From the NCBI GenBank assembly GCA_945874665.1, contig CAMCHJ010000005.1:1-64000 (forward strand): a DNA stretch of 64,000 bases, given 5' to 3'. This document shows, one piece after another, positions 8,990-19,561 of the stretch. Made by a program: the position numbers and the translations under genes. The DNA comes from Chitinophaga pinensis (lineage in GTDB: Bacteria; Bacteroidota; Bacteroidia; UBA7662). Numbering within the stretch: the stretch's first letter is position 1; each line of letters starts with the position of its first letter. Under the pieces are notes generated by a model that saw only the letters and a program-made list of their open reading frames with translations, searched no databases and was not told the DNA's origin.

Positions 8990-11476
8990 ATGAACGATAA
9001 TTATCCTTCTGACAACATATTTGGACTCCAGGGCTACGATGACGACGCCGAATTCATACCCATCATGACCGTTGGTGATGAGGGTGAAGACGATAAAGGC
9101 GACAATTTCCCTGAAGAACTGCCAATATTACCGCTTCGCAACACCGTGCTTTTTCCAGGCGTGGTTATTCCCATCACCGTAGGCCGCGATAAATCCATTA
9201 AACTCATCCGCGACGCCAACAGCTCAAGCAAAACCATTGGCGTGGTATCCCAAAAAGACGTATCGGTAGAAGATCCAGGCTTTGAAGACCTGCACGCCAT
9301 TGGCACCGTGGCCCGCATCCTCAAAATGCTGCGCATGCCCGACGGCAATACCACGGTGATTATTCAAGGTCGCCAACGCATGCGTTTGGTAGAGCTTACC
9401 GCCACCGAGCCCTATTTAAAAGCCAAAATTTCGCATAGCAAAGACATCAAATCGCGTAAAAACGACAAAGAATTTGAGGCTTTGATTGGCTCGATGAAAG
9501 ATTTGGCACAGCAGATCATACAGATGTCGCCCAACATTCCGAGTGAAGCCGCCATCGCCCTCAAAAACATTGATACCCCTGCTTTCCTCATCAACTTCAT
9601 TGCCAGCAACCTCAACATAGAAGTAGCCGAAAAGCAACGTTTGCTCGAAATCGAAAACCTCAAAGAACGCGCCACCGAGGTGCTCACCTACCTCACCAAA
9701 GAGTTTCAGATGTTGGAGCTCAAAAACCAGATCCAGAGCAAGGTGAAGGTCGATTTAGACAAGCAACAACGCGAATACTTTTTACACCAGCAGCTCAAAA
9801 CCATCCAAGAGGAACTGGGTGGCGCAACGCCAGACCTTGAGGTACAAAACCTCCGCGAGCGCGGCAAAAAGAAAAAATGGAACAAAGCCGTTCAAGATCA
9901 CTTTAACAAAGAGCTCGACAAGCTGCAGCGCATGAATCCTGCCGCTGCCGACTACAGTGTAGTGCTCAATTACGTTGAATTGCTGCTTGAATTACCGTGG
10001 GAACAATACAGCAAAGACCGTTTTGATCTAAAAAGAGCCAAAAAAATACTTGATACCGACCATTATGGCTTAGAGAAAGTAAAAGACCGCATCCTCGAAT
10101 ACCTCGCGGTGCTCAAGCTCAAGGCCAATATGAAAGCGCCTATCTTATTGTTGGTGGGTCCTCCCGGCGTGGGCAAAACCTCGCTCGGTAAGAGTATTGC
10201 ACGGGCAGTAGGTCGCGAATACGTGCGCATGAGTTTAGGCGGCGTGCACGACGAAGCCACCATTCGTGGTCACCGCAAAACCTACATCGGCGCCATGCCC
10301 GGTCGCATCATCCAAAGCATCAAAAAAGCGGGAAGCAGCAATCCTGTGATGGCCCTGGATGAAATCGACAAAGTGGGTAGCGATTACCGCGGCGACGTAT
10401 CTTCGGCTTTGCTCGAAGTACTTGATCCCGAGCAAAACAGCACCTTCTTCGACCACTACCTCGAGCTCGATTACGACTTGAGCAAGGTGTTGTTCATTGC
10501 CACGGCCAACAGTCTACAAACCATACAGCCCGCCCTCCTCGACCGCATGGAGGTAATCGAAATCAACGGTTACACCATCGAAGAGAAAATCGAAATAGCC
10601 AAAAAATACCTCATCCCTAAGCAGCTGGAAGCGCATGGTTTAGAGAAAAAGGACTTGAAACTTTCTACCCAAATCATTCGCCATGCCATTGAAGGCTATA
10701 CCCGGGAGTCGGGTGTGCGCACCCTCGACAAACGTATTGCCTCGCTGGTGCGGGGTTACGCCAAATTGAAAGCCTTAGAAGAAGCGTATGAGGAAGATGT
10801 GAATGAAGCAGCTGTTCGTAAAATTTTGGGGCCGCGTATTTTTGAACAAGACCAGCACGAAGGCAATGATACCGCTGGTGTGGTAACTGGACTGGCTTGG
10901 ACCTCGGTGGGTGGCGACATCCTCTTCATAGAAAGCAGCTTGAGCAGAGGCAAAGGCCGCATCAACATCACAGGCAACCTCGGCGAGGTGATGAAAGAAT
11001 CGGCAAGCATTGCGTTGGCCTATGTAAAAAGTCACGCTGAAGACCTCGGCATCGACTACCGTATTTTTGATTGTACCGATTTGCACATCCACGTGCCTGA
11101 GGGCGCCACGCCTAAGGACGGTCCGTCGGCCGGCGTAACCATGCTCACCAGCATCATTTCGGCCTATACTCAGCGGAGAGTGCGCAACAAACTGGCCATG
11201 ACCGGCGAGGCTACCTTACGCGGCAAAGTTTTACCCGTAGGCGGCATCAAAGAAAAGATTTTGGCAGCCAAGCGTGCTGGCATCACCAACATCATCATGA
11301 GCTCTCAAAACCGCAAAGATGTGGAGGACATAAAGCCTGTGTACATAAGCGACCTCACCTTTCACTATGTGGAGCGCATGCAAGAGGTAGTAGATTTGGC
11401 ACTTTTGAAGGAAAAAATCAAAAATGCACGGGATTTTAGTCAGTACATCGTTGCCGAAAGCAAAAAAACCGAGTAA
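8990..11476 (+). CDS. lon: Endopeptidase La (Lon protease)
   Basis: LON N-domain, Walker [14 protein letters not shown], catalytic [11 protein letters not shown] motif and downstream Lys. Confidence 0.98.
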   Translation: MNDNYPSDNIFGLQGYDDDAEFIPIMTVGDEGEDDKGDNFPEELPILPLRNTVLFPGVVIPITVGRDKSIKLIRDANSSSKTIGVVSQKDVSVEDPGFEDLHAIGTVARILKMLRMPDGNTTVIIQGRQRMRLVELTATEPYLKAKISHSKDIKSRKNDKEFEALIGSMKDLAQQIIQMSPNIPSEAAIALKNIDTPAFLINFIASNLNIEVAEKQRLLEIENLKERATEVLTYLTKEFQMLELKNQIQSKVKVDLDKQQREYFLHQQLKTIQEELGGATPDLEVQNLRERGKKKKWNKAVQDHFNKELDKLQRMNPAAADYSVVLNYVELLLELPWEQYSKDRFDLKRAKKILDTDHYGLEKVKDRILEYLAVLKLKANMKAPILLLVGPPGVGKTSLGKSIARAVGREYVRMSLGGVHDEATIRGHRKTYIGAMPGRIIQSIKKAGSSNPVMALDEIDKVGSDYRGDVSSALLEVLDPEQNSTFFDHYLELDYDLSKVLFIATANSLQTIQPALLDRMEVIEINGYTIEEKIEIAKKYLIPKQLEAHGLEKKDLKLSTQIIRHAIEGYTRESGVRTLDKRIASLVRGYAKLKALEEAYEEDVNEAAVRKILGPRIFEQDQHEGNDTAGVVTGLAWTSVGGDILFIESSLSRGKGRINITGNLGEVMKESASIALAYVKSHAEDLGIDYRIFDCTDLHIHVPEGATPKDGPSAGVTMLTSIISAYTQRRVRNKLAMTGEATLRGKVLPVGGIKEKILAAKRAGITNIIMSSQNRKDVEDIKPVYISDLTFHYVERMQEVVDLALLKEKIKNARDFSQYIVAESKKTE

Positions 11477-11484
11477 TTAGCATT

Positions 11485-12402
11485 GTGCAAGGGTTAGTAA
11501 TTAAGTCAACAGGCAGCTGGTACACCGTAAAAGGTGCCGACGGGGTTTTATATGACTGTCGCATGCGTGGTAAAATGCGCTTACAAGGCAGCAAAGCCAC
11601 CAATCCTGTTGCCGTTGGCGACCAAGTGCTTTTTGACCACGACAAGCGCGACGGTTCGGTGATTACCGAGCTGCTGCCCCGGCGCAACTACATCATCCGT
11701 AAGGCCACCAACCTGAGTAAACAAACGCATGTGTTGGCGGCCAATATGGATCAAGCCTTATTGCTAGTAACGCTCTTTCAGCCACGCATTTCGCTCGGTT
11801 TTATCGATCGTTTTTTGCTTACGGCGGAGGCATATGGCATTCCTTGCAAGGTTATTTTCAACAAAACCGACCTTTGGGGACCTGATGCGTACGAAGTTTA
11901 CGAGGAAATGACCAAAATCTACAAACCGGCTGGCTACCCGCTCGACCATTGTTCGACCCAAAACGGGGAAGGATTAGACCGCATCCGCACCTGGCTAGAC
12001 AGCAAAACCACGCTCATCAGTGGGTTTTCAGGCGTTGGAAAAAGCAGTCTGCTCAATGCCCTCTACCCAGAGCTCCAGCTCCGTACTGGTGATATCAGCG
12101 ACTATTCACAAAAAGGCAAGCACACCACCACCTTTGCCGAGTTATTCGAAGCCACCGAGCACACCCAAATCATCGATACGCCTGGCATCAAGGAGCTCGG
12201 CATCATCGACATCAACGGCTACGAGCTCAGTCACCATTTCCCCGAAATGCGTGCCTTCCTCAAAAACTGCAAGTTTAATACCTGTACCCACACCCACGAG
12301 CCGCAATGCGCCGTGCTCGCTGCTGTTGCAGCTGGCGAAATTGCCCCAGAACGCTATCGCAGCTATTTGAGCATCCTAACCAACGAAGACCAATTTAATT
12401 AA
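11485..12402 (+). CDS. rsgA: Ribosome small subunit-dependent GTPase A
   Basis: Circularly permuted GTPase: NKTD, GFSGVGKSSLLN, DTPGIKE; C-terminal Cys/His zinc motif. GTG start. Confidence 0.95.
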   Translation: MQGLVIKSTGSWYTVKGADGVLYDCRMRGKMRLQGSKATNPVAVGDQVLFDHDKRDGSVITELLPRRNYIIRKATNLSKQTHVLAANMDQALLLVTLFQPRISLGFIDRFLLTAEAYGIPCKVIFNKTDLWGPDAYEVYEEMTKIYKPAGYPLDHCSTQNGEGLDRIRTWLDSKTTLISGFSGVGKSSLLNALYPELQLRTGDISDYSQKGKHTTTFAELFEATEHTQIIDTPGIKELGIIDINGYELSHHFPEMRAFLKNCKFNTCTHTHEPQCAVLAAVAAGEIAPERYRSYLSILTNEDQFN

Positions 12403-12428
12403 GCCACCCAGATATGCCATTACGATAT

Positions 12429-13226
12429 ATGAAAATACCAATTATACTCGTTTTCGCGAGCTTTTTGTTACTCAGCGCTTGTGGCGACGAGCCTGAAGCT
12501 GAAACTTTTGATACCGAAATTCCTGAAACTGATTCGATTGAAGAATTGCTCGAAGTGGTAGATGAGCTCCGCGATACCCTTACGGGGCATTGGGTAAACA
12601 GCGCGTTTATTAGTAGCATTCAAGCTAAGAAAAGCGCCTTTTACAGCCAGCAGAAAATGATACCCATTGCCGAAATGGTTATCAACGAAGATGATAGCAC
12701 CATGCAACTGGTATTTGGCTACAACGAAGCTTGTACAGGCACCTACACCCGGACCATCGACAAGCTGAGTTTAAAGAGCTGCGACGGCAATACAGACTTC
12801 CAATTCGAATTCGAATACGACCCCTTTAAAAAAGAGTTGCTGTTGATGGCCGACGATGTAACCTATCGGTTCACCCGCCTTACCAAAAACATGGAAGCGG
12901 CAGGCACGGCAGTGGAACGGCAAATTGTGGCTGGTTTGTTGAGCGGCAGTTGGCAGTCGGCACGCGCCGTGCGCCCCTTCGGCGGCAAGTTACAATTCGA
13001 CCAAAAAGGCTTTGTACGCGGCATTAGCAGCTACAACAAATATCGCTTTATAATTGGTTACGACAGCTATCCTGCCTTTATGGACGTAATTTGGCTGTTT
13101 CGTGGCGCTAACCAACACGACGCCTACTACTGGCAGCTCGACGGTGATAGCCTTCGCTTCCACAGCTTCGTCGACGAAGCGCCCGATATGTTCGAAGAGA
13201 AAGCTGTGTACTACCGCCTGCCATGA
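12429..13226 (+). CDS. Hypothetical lipoprotein
   Basis: MKIPIILVFASFLLLSACGDE lipobox; ATG at 12429 preferred. Confidence 0.7.
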   Translation: MKIPIILVFASFLLLSACGDEPEAETFDTEIPETDSIEELLEVVDELRDTLTGHWVNSAFISSIQAKKSAFYSQQKMIPIAEMVINEDDSTMQLVFGYNEACTGTYTRTIDKLSLKSCDGNTDFQFEFEYDPFKKELLLMADDVTYRFTRLTKNMEAAGTAVERQIVAGLLSGSWQSARAVRPFGGKLQFDQKGFVRGISSYNKYRFIIGYDSYPAFMDVIWLFRGANQHDAYYWQLDGDSLRFHSFVDEAPDMFEEKAVYYRLP

Positions 13227-13675
13227 AAGTAGTGGCGCAACGGGTGCGCGAAGCCTCAGTAAGTATTGGGGACACTGTAGTTGGTCAAATTGGCGCAGGG
13301 CTCCTGCTTTTGGTAGGGTTTGAAGCTGCAGATTCGGAAGAAGACATTGACTGGATGGCAGCTAAAATGGTACAAATGCGCATTTTTAGCGACGAAAATG
13401 GCTTAATGAACAAATCAGTACAAGATATTGATGGTGAGATGCTGGTGGTGAGCCAATTTACCCTGCATGCTTCCACCAAAAAAGGCAACCGTCCCAGCTT
13501 TATCCAAGCCGCCCGACCAGAGCAAGCCATTCCCCTCTATGAAGCTTTTAAGAAGCAACTTGCCAATTTGCTAAACAAACCAGTGGCATGTGGCCAATTT
13601 GGAGCAGATATGCAAGTACAACTCCTTAACGATGGGCCAGTTACCATCATAATCGACTCTAAAAACAAGGCTTAA
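13223..13675 (+). CDS. dtd: D-aminoacyl-tRNA deacylase
   Basis: MKVVAQRVREASVSIGDTVVGQIGAGLLLLVGF...MLVVSQFTL; ATGA overlap with upstream gene. Confidence 0.96.
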   Translation: MKVVAQRVREASVSIGDTVVGQIGAGLLLLVGFEAADSEEDIDWMAAKMVQMRIFSDENGLMNKSVQDIDGEMLVVSQFTLHASTKKGNRPSFIQAARPEQAIPLYEAFKKQLANLLNKPVACGQFGADMQVQLLNDGPVTIIIDSKNKA

Positions 13676-13770
13676 ACTCCGTATATTGGGCCAAAGAAAG
13701 CACCAAAGCAGCGGTTCTAAGCGCGCTAACCATTGCCAAACCTCTGCTCTGAAAAGTCCAAACCAAACAA

Positions 13771-14334
13771 ATGATGAAAGCGCTGTGGATTTTGCTGTTG
13801 TTTAGTGGCTCGGCTTGGTCGCAAACCAAAGTCCTGCCTTTACCCACCTACAAAGGCCAAACCTTATCTATTTCTATAGAAGACAACGACTTTTTGTGTG
13901 ATAGTACCGACACCATAAAGACAACCATTTATTGTTGGACTTACACCCAAAACCGCTGGTTTGCTCGCACTTCGGTGTATTATGACCATGAATTCAAATA
14001 CTTACAAGCCAAATATTTGGCGCATATGGCCATTGGTCCCGATCAAAACCTCCTCGCCATTTATACGGGCAACTATTACGATTACCGCCGCAACGGCAGG
14101 CTTGAGTCTGTAATTTTTTATGAAGAAGGCGAACGGCATGGTCCGGCCACCTTTTACAGCCGCTTTGGCCTGCTGAAACAAGAAGGCACCTACAGCCATG
14201 ATCTGCGGGCAGGTATTTGGCGGTTTTACGATAAAAAAGGGGTTTTCAAATACGAAATGGACTATAAAACACCTCCAGCGCCCATCAAATTAGAAGATTT
14301 CGAGTCCCCACAACCACCTCAGCGACATGAATAA
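13771..14334 (+). CDS. MORN-variant repeat-like exported protein
   Basis: Signal peptide; RNGRLESVIFYEEGERHGPATFYSRFGLLKQEGTYSHDLRAGIWRFYDKKG repeats. Confidence 0.65.
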   Translation: MMKALWILLLFSGSAWSQTKVLPLPTYKGQTLSISIEDNDFLCDSTDTIKTTIYCWTYTQNRWFARTSVYYDHEFKYLQAKYLAHMAIGPDQNLLAIYTGNYYDYRRNGRLESVIFYEEGERHGPATFYSRFGLLKQEGTYSHDLRAGIWRFYDKKGVFKYEMDYKTPPAPIKLEDFESPQPPQRHE

Positions 14335-14770
14335 CTTATTTCAACGACTACCTCTCCTGCGCAGCCTTCCAGCTGAACGCAAACCCAATTGGGGCATACT
14401 TACACCACATCACATGATCGAACATTTGTCGGGCAGCATCCGCATGTCGAACGGCAAAGTGTACCTCCCACAGCTTATTGCCGATGAAAAAATACCTGCG
14501 CGCCTCGAATTTTTGTACAGCGAAAATGCCTTTCCCAAGGACCTGAAATTCACAGATGAACCCGCCGTTTTAAAGCCGCTCAAAACCGCCAGCCTGGCCG
14601 AAGCCATCGATCTTCTGGAGCAGATGTTGTATCTTTTTGACGCTCATTACGTCGCTCATCCCACTGACAAACCCATTCACCCTTTCTTCGGTCCTTTGAA
14701 CGAGGCACAGTGGTTGCAGTTTCATAACCGTCATTGGAACCATCATTTTGAACAATTTAGCCTTATTTAG
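14327..14770 (+). CDS. DUF1569/DinB-like protein
   Basis: NWGILTPHHMIEHLSGSIRMSNGK...HPFFGPLNEAQWLQFHNRHWNHHFEQF. Confidence 0.6.
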   Translation: MNNLFQRLPLLRSLPAERKPNWGILTPHHMIEHLSGSIRMSNGKVYLPQLIADEKIPARLEFLYSENAFPKDLKFTDEPAVLKPLKTASLAEAIDLLEQMLYLFDAHYVAHPTDKPIHPFFGPLNEAQWLQFHNRHWNHHFEQFSLI

Positions 14771-14773
14771 CAG

Positions 14774-15118
14774 ATGGAAAATACCACAGAAATCAGCCTT
14801 AGAGAAGCACAGCAACTCGTAGATCAATGGATCAAAACCGTAGGTGTACGTTACTTCAACGAACTAACGAATACCGCCATTTTAATGGAGGAAGTCGGTG
14901 AATTGGCGCGGCTCATGTCGCGCACTTATGGCGAACAATCATTTAAAGAAAGCGACAAAAACCGAGATTTAGGAGATGAAATGGCCGATATCTTCTGGGT
15001 ATTGATTTGTTTAGCCAACCAAACTAACGTTGACCTCACTGCCGCTTTCGCTAAAAATATGGCCAAAAAAACGGAACGTGACCATACGCGTCACCAGCAA
15101 AACGAAAAGCTAAAATAG
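14774..15118 (+). CDS. MazG nucleotide pyrophosphohydrolase domain protein
   Basis: ILMEEVGELARLMSR...LGDEMADIFWVLICLANQTNVDL (EExxE / ExxD metal-binding pattern). Confidence 0.88.
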   Translation: MENTTEISLREAQQLVDQWIKTVGVRYFNELTNTAILMEEVGELARLMSRTYGEQSFKESDKNRDLGDEMADIFWVLICLANQTNVDLTAAFAKNMAKKTERDHTRHQQNEKLK

Positions 15119-15120
15119 GC

Positions 15121-16023
15121 TCAAATATCAAGTTCAGCCCGGCTGCGCGACCACAACACCATAAAGGTAGCCGTAACAAACATCATCAAGCTGTAAATCG
15201 CCGCAGGGATGGCCATTTCGGTATTGTTTAACATGGCAGGACTCAAGGCAATGCCAATGGCCAGTGTGCCATTTTGAATTCCCGTTTCAATCGAAATAGC
15301 CACCCTTTGCTTGAAATTAAGCACAAAGGCCAGTCCTGTTACATACCCCAACAACAACGCCAACACATTGAGCACCAAAGCTGGTACTCCCGCCTGCACA
15401 AAATAAGGCACAATATTGGTCCGCTCTTTTAAGATGGCCATGAGCAAAATAAGGACAAAAAACACGGCTGAAACAATGTTAACGGCCTTCAAACTCTTTT
15501 CCGTGAAGCGCGGCAACCGTTGTTTGATCATCATCCCAATTGAAACAGGCAGAATGGTTACCACAAAAATCTGCAAAATGGTTTTGCCAATGGGCAGTTG
15601 AACGGCCTCATCACCGCCCATAAAATGAAAAAGGGCGAGATTCAAAAATATGGGGATTGTAAAATTTGTAATGGTGGAGCTGATGGCGGTAAGTGAAATA
15701 GACAAAGCCAAGTCGGCCTTCGCCAGATGCGAAATGACGTTAGAAGTTGCCCCACCTGGACAAAGGGCCAAGAGCATCATACCAACCGCCAATTCAGGTT
15801 TTAAATCAAACCCTACGGCTAACAAAAAGCCAATTAAAGGCAACAAAAGCAATTGATTCCCTAATCCAAGCAATACTGCTTTGGGATATATAAACACCCT
15901 TCTAAAATCAGCAATGGTGAGGGTCATGCCCATTCCTAGCATGATAATGCCTAGGGCAAGCGGTAAAAACAAGGCAGTTACATTACTTTGTTCCATGGTT
16001 ACAGGATTTAGGTTGAAGGACAA
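15121..16023 (-). CDS. Bile acid:sodium symporter family (SBF) protein
   Basis: Multi-TM; LCPGGATSNVISHLAKADLALSISLTAISS and ETGIQNGTLAIGIA motifs. Confidence 0.9.
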   Translation of the reverse strand: MSFNLNPVTMEQSNVTALFLPLALGIIMLGMGMTLTIADFRRVFIYPKAVLLGLGNQLLLLPLIGFLLAVGFDLKPELAVGMMLLALCPGGATSNVISHLAKADLALSISLTAISSTITNFTIPIFLNLALFHFMGGDEAVQLPIGKTILQIFVVTILPVSIGMMIKQRLPRFTEKSLKAVNIVSAVFFVLILLMAILKERTNIVPYFVQAGVPALVLNVLALLLGYVTGLAFVLNFKQRVAISIETGIQNGTLAIGIALSPAMLNNTEMAIPAAIYSLMMFVTATFMVLWSRSRAELDI

Positions 16024-16074
16024 GATAGCAAGTCGATTCCACTTGCCAAAATCGATAAGTCAGTTACTGCGCCT

Positions 16075-16779
16075 CTAAAGCACAATTTCGCCAGCGCGCA
16101 GCATTGGCACCACTGAAAATACATCGCGCTGCATGCAAAAACGGATGTCCTCTTCGATGCCCATTTTGGCCAGGCGCTGGTAGTGGGACGATTGTTGAAT
16201 GGCGCCAAACAAATCACCCTTGAGCTGCTCATAAAGTAAGGCCGTAGCCACACCTGCATCACAATTACTAACTTCGGGGCCACGCAAACCAGCCACTATA
16301 GCACCAGCAAACAAACTATCTTCCAAGTTAAAATTATCTTTCCAGCCGGAACAGAGCACTAAAACATCCTCATTTCTATGTGCTAGGAAATTTAAAATGG
16401 CGCCTAAATTCACAAAAGCGCCAATCAATACCAAAGGCGCAGCTGCAACCAAGGCAATGGCACGCGTTCCATTAGTGGTGGTAAGTGCAATTTTTTGTCC
16501 GTTCACCTCCGGCTTCATAAAGGCATATGGCGAATTGCCAAAATCGAAACCAGCAACCACTTGACCTTCCCGCTCTGCTGCCGCCAGATAACCCTGCGCA
16601 CGTAGTTCGGCGCTGGCTTCAACGGTTTCAACAGGCCTTATGGCCGTTACTCCGTTCGCCAAACCTGCCACCATGGCCGAGGTAGCCCGCAACACATCAG
16701 TTACCACTACAATGCGGTTGCTGATGTCAAAGCGGTCAACGAGCCGTGGACTCAAGCAAACTTCTACTTTCCTACTCAT
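16075..16779 (-). CDS. comB: 2-phosphosulfolactate phosphatase family protein
   Basis: VVTDVLRATSAMVAGLANG, LTTTNGTRA, VLCSGWKDNFNLEDSLFAGAIV match the ComB family. Confidence 0.88.
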   Translation of the reverse strand: MSRKVEVCLSPRLVDRFDISNRIVVVTDVLRATSAMVAGLANGVTAIRPVETVEASAELRAQGYLAAAEREGQVVAGFDFGNSPYAFMKPEVNGQKIALTTTNGTRAIALVAAAPLVLIGAFVNLGAILNFLAHRNEDVLVLCSGWKDNFNLEDSLFAGAIVAGLRGPEVSNCDAGVATALLYEQLKGDLFGAIQQSSHYQRLAKMGIEEDIRFCMQRDVFSVVPMLRAGEIVL

Positions 16780-17861
16780 GCAGGCTTGTAAAAAGGCATT
16801 TTGACCACTTGCGCGGGAATTAATTTGCCTCTGATTTCAATAAAAATAGGGCTGTCTACCTTAGACGAAGCCGTTTCAACGTAACCCATGCCGATTAACT
16901 TGCCGGTTGATGGTGATTCTGTACCAGAAGTTACCTCGCCAATAGTACGACCATTAGCGTCACAAATCGGGTAATGTTGGCGGGCAATACCGCGCTCCAT
17001 CATCTCAAAACCTACCAATTTTCGCTGTAAACCGGTTTCTTTCAGCTTCAGCATTTTATCACTGTCCACAAAATCCTTGGTAAACTTGGTGATCCAGCCT
17101 AAGCCAGCCTCCAAAGGCGATGTTGTATCGTCGATATCGTTGCCATACAAGCAGAATCCCATTTCTAAACGCAGTGTATCTCTGCAACCCAAGCCGCAGG
17201 GCATGATACCAAAGGCCTCGCCGGCTTCCATCACTGCCTGCCAAACTTTTGCCGCACTAGCATTGGATATATACAACTCAAAGCCACCAGCACCTGTGTA
17301 ACCTGTAGCCGAAATAATCACGTCGTCTACGCCGGCAAAAGTGCCTGTAACAAAGCTGTAGTAGCTGATATCGGCTAAATTTACATCAGTAAGGGATTGT
17401 AAAGCTGCCACTGCTTTGGGGCCTTGCACGGCGAGTAGCGACATATTATCACTTAAATCCTGCATGTCAACATGCCAACGGTTATGGCGCTTGATCCAAT
17501 TCCAGTCTTTTTCCATGTTCGAAGCATTCACCACCAATAAATACTTGTTCTCCGACATGCGATACACCAATAAATCATCTACAATACCACCCTCACCATT
17601 CGGCATACAAGAATATTGCACTTTGCCGTCCTCGAGCTTCGAAGCGTCATTGGTTGTGATGAGTTGAATTAAGTCGAGGGCATTTGGGCCAGAAATCAGA
17701 AATTCTCCCATGTGCGAAACATCAAACATACCCAAGGCCTCGCGCACCCGCTGGTGCTCTTGTTTGATGCCTGCGTAACTTACCGGCATGTTGTAGCCAG
17801 CAAAGGGTACCATTTTGGCGCCTAGGTCGATATGGGTCTGATAAAGGGCTGTATTTTTCAT
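16776..17861 (-). CDS. gcvT: Glycine cleavage system aminomethyltransferase GcvT
   Basis: MKNTALYQTHIDLGAKMVPFAGYNMPVSY...; start placed at 17861 (ORF begins at 17903). Confidence 0.96.
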   Translation of the reverse strand: MKNTALYQTHIDLGAKMVPFAGYNMPVSYAGIKQEHQRVREALGMFDVSHMGEFLISGPNALDLIQLITTNDASKLEDGKVQYSCMPNGEGGIVDDLLVYRMSENKYLLVVNASNMEKDWNWIKRHNRWHVDMQDLSDNMSLLAVQGPKAVAALQSLTDVNLADISYYSFVTGTFAGVDDVIISATGYTGAGGFELYISNASAAKVWQAVMEAGEAFGIMPCGLGCRDTLRLEMGFCLYGNDIDDTTSPLEAGLGWITKFTKDFVDSDKMLKLKETGLQRKLVGFEMMERGIARQHYPICDANGRTIGEVTSGTESPSTGKLIGMGYVETASSKVDSPIFIEIRGKLIPAQVVKMPFYKPA

Positions 17862-17937
17862 AAAATAAAACAAAAGTGCGTGGCAAAAGTACGACAAATT
17901 CATTGTTCCTTATCTTCGCATTCAAACTTCGATTAAG

Positions 17938-18903
17938 ATGAAATTAAGCCAACCGATAACCCTCGCCCAGGCCGCTGAATTTTTGAATTGTAAATTTATC
18001 GGCAATCCTGAAATGCCTATTTCCGGATTAAATGAGATACATAAAGTCACCCCAGGCGACCTCACCTTTGTAGATTATCACAAATATTATGAAAAGGCAA
18101 TGCAGTCGGAGGCTACCATCATTTTGATCAATGCCGAAATTGATTTCCCACCACACAAAGGCATTTTGATCAGCGAGGATCCATTTCGGGATTACAACAA
18201 GCTGGTAAATCGCTATTACGAAACGCAGCCGATAATGGGGCACGACTACCATACAGGCAAAAACGTGACCATTGGTGAAGATTCGTTTTTGATGCACAAC
18301 GTATTTGTTGGCGACCGTGTTAAAATTGGCAAAAACTGTCGCATTTACCCCAATGTAGTGCTATACAGCGATACCATTCTTGGTGACAACGTGATTATTC
18401 ATGCCAATACCGTTATCGGTGCAGATGCTTTTTACTTCAAAAAACGCCCTGATGGCTATGATAAACTGTACTCTTGTGGCCGCGTGGTGATTGGTAATAA
18501 CGTAGAAATAGGTGCGGCTTGCACCATCGACAAAGGGGTTAGTGGGGATACAATTATTGGAGACGGTACCAAAATCGACAATCAAGTGCACCTGGGGCAC
18601 GGCGTAGTGGTTGGCAAACACTGCTTACTGGCCGCTCAAGTAGGTGTTGGCGGCAAAACGATTATTCAGGATGAGGTATCGTTATGGGGTCAAGTAGGCG
18701 TGCAAAAAGATATTTTGATTGAAAAGGGCGCAGTAGTACTGGGTCAATCAGGCGTTACTAAGTCATTGAAAGGCAACAAAGTATATTTCGGAACGCCGGC
18801 TGCTGAGGCCAAGTCGCGCTACCGCGAACTTACCTACTTGCGTCGCTTGCCAGAGTTTATGGACCAACAAATGGGACGCACGGAAGCACCTGATCTAGAA
18901 TAA
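17938..18903 (+). CDS. UDP-3-O-(3-hydroxymyristoyl)glucosamine N-acyltransferase-like (LpxD family)
   Basis: N-terminal LpxD-like domain and left-handed beta-helix hexapeptide repeats. Confidence 0.82.
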   Translation: MKLSQPITLAQAAEFLNCKFIGNPEMPISGLNEIHKVTPGDLTFVDYHKYYEKAMQSEATIILINAEIDFPPHKGILISEDPFRDYNKLVNRYYETQPIMGHDYHTGKNVTIGEDSFLMHNVFVGDRVKIGKNCRIYPNVVLYSDTILGDNVIIHANTVIGADAFYFKKRPDGYDKLYSCGRVVIGNNVEIGAACTIDKGVSGDTIIGDGTKIDNQVHLGHGVVVGKHCLLAAQVGVGGKTIIQDEVSLWGQVGVQKDILIEKGAVVLGQSGVTKSLKGNKVYFGTPAAEAKSRYRELTYLRRLPEFMDQQMGRTEAPDLE

Positions 18904-19491
18904 TTTAAGCTGTCGGGCTTTGAGGTGAAAAGTTTTGCGATGTAGGGGTGTATCCCCATGTTCCTCGAGGGCTAAACGGTGGTCGTTGGTGGGATACCCT
19001 TTGTTGCGATCCCAGCCATACGCTGGATACTGTAAATGGTACTGTAACATCATCTCGTCGCGATACGTCTTGGCCAAAATACTCGCCGCTGCTATCGAGG
19101 CATAGGTAGCGTCGCCTTTTACGATGCATTTGTGCGGAATATCAGCATAAGGTTTAAACCGATTGCCGTCTATCAACAATAAATCAGGTGAAACATCGAG
19201 CAAATCTAAAGCCTTGTGCATTGCCTCAAACGAAGCATTCAGGATGTTGATGTTATCAATTACTTCATTGCATGTGCTCGAAACGCCCCAAGCCAAAGCA
19301 TGCTTTTCTATGTAAATGCGCAACCGATTTCGTTTGTCGGCGCTCAAAACCTTAGAATCGCGCAAAGCACGGGTATCAAATTCGGGAGAAAGAATCACGG
19401 CAGCCGCTACTACTGGTCCTGCCAAACAGCCACGGCCAGCTTCATCGCAACCGGCTTCAACTAAATTTGCTTGGAAATAAGGATGTAACAT
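18895..19491 (-). CDS. rnhB: Ribonuclease HII
   Basis: EAGCDEAGRGCLAGPVVAAAVIL...DSKVLS...IDGNRF. Confidence 0.96.
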   Translation of the reverse strand: MLHPYFQANLVEAGCDEAGRGCLAGPVVAAAVILSPEFDTRALRDSKVLSADKRNRLRIYIEKHALAWGVSSTCNEVIDNINILNASFEAMHKALDLLDVSPDLLLIDGNRFKPYADIPHKCIVKGDATYASIAAASILAKTYRDEMMLQYHLQYPAYGWDRNKGYPTNDHRLALEEHGDTPLHRKTFHLKARQLKLF

Positions 19492-19561
19492 GTGTACAGT
19501 AGTTGCATGAATGTACTAAACACATTCCCATCTACCAAAAAAAATGAACTGCAGCTCCAAT

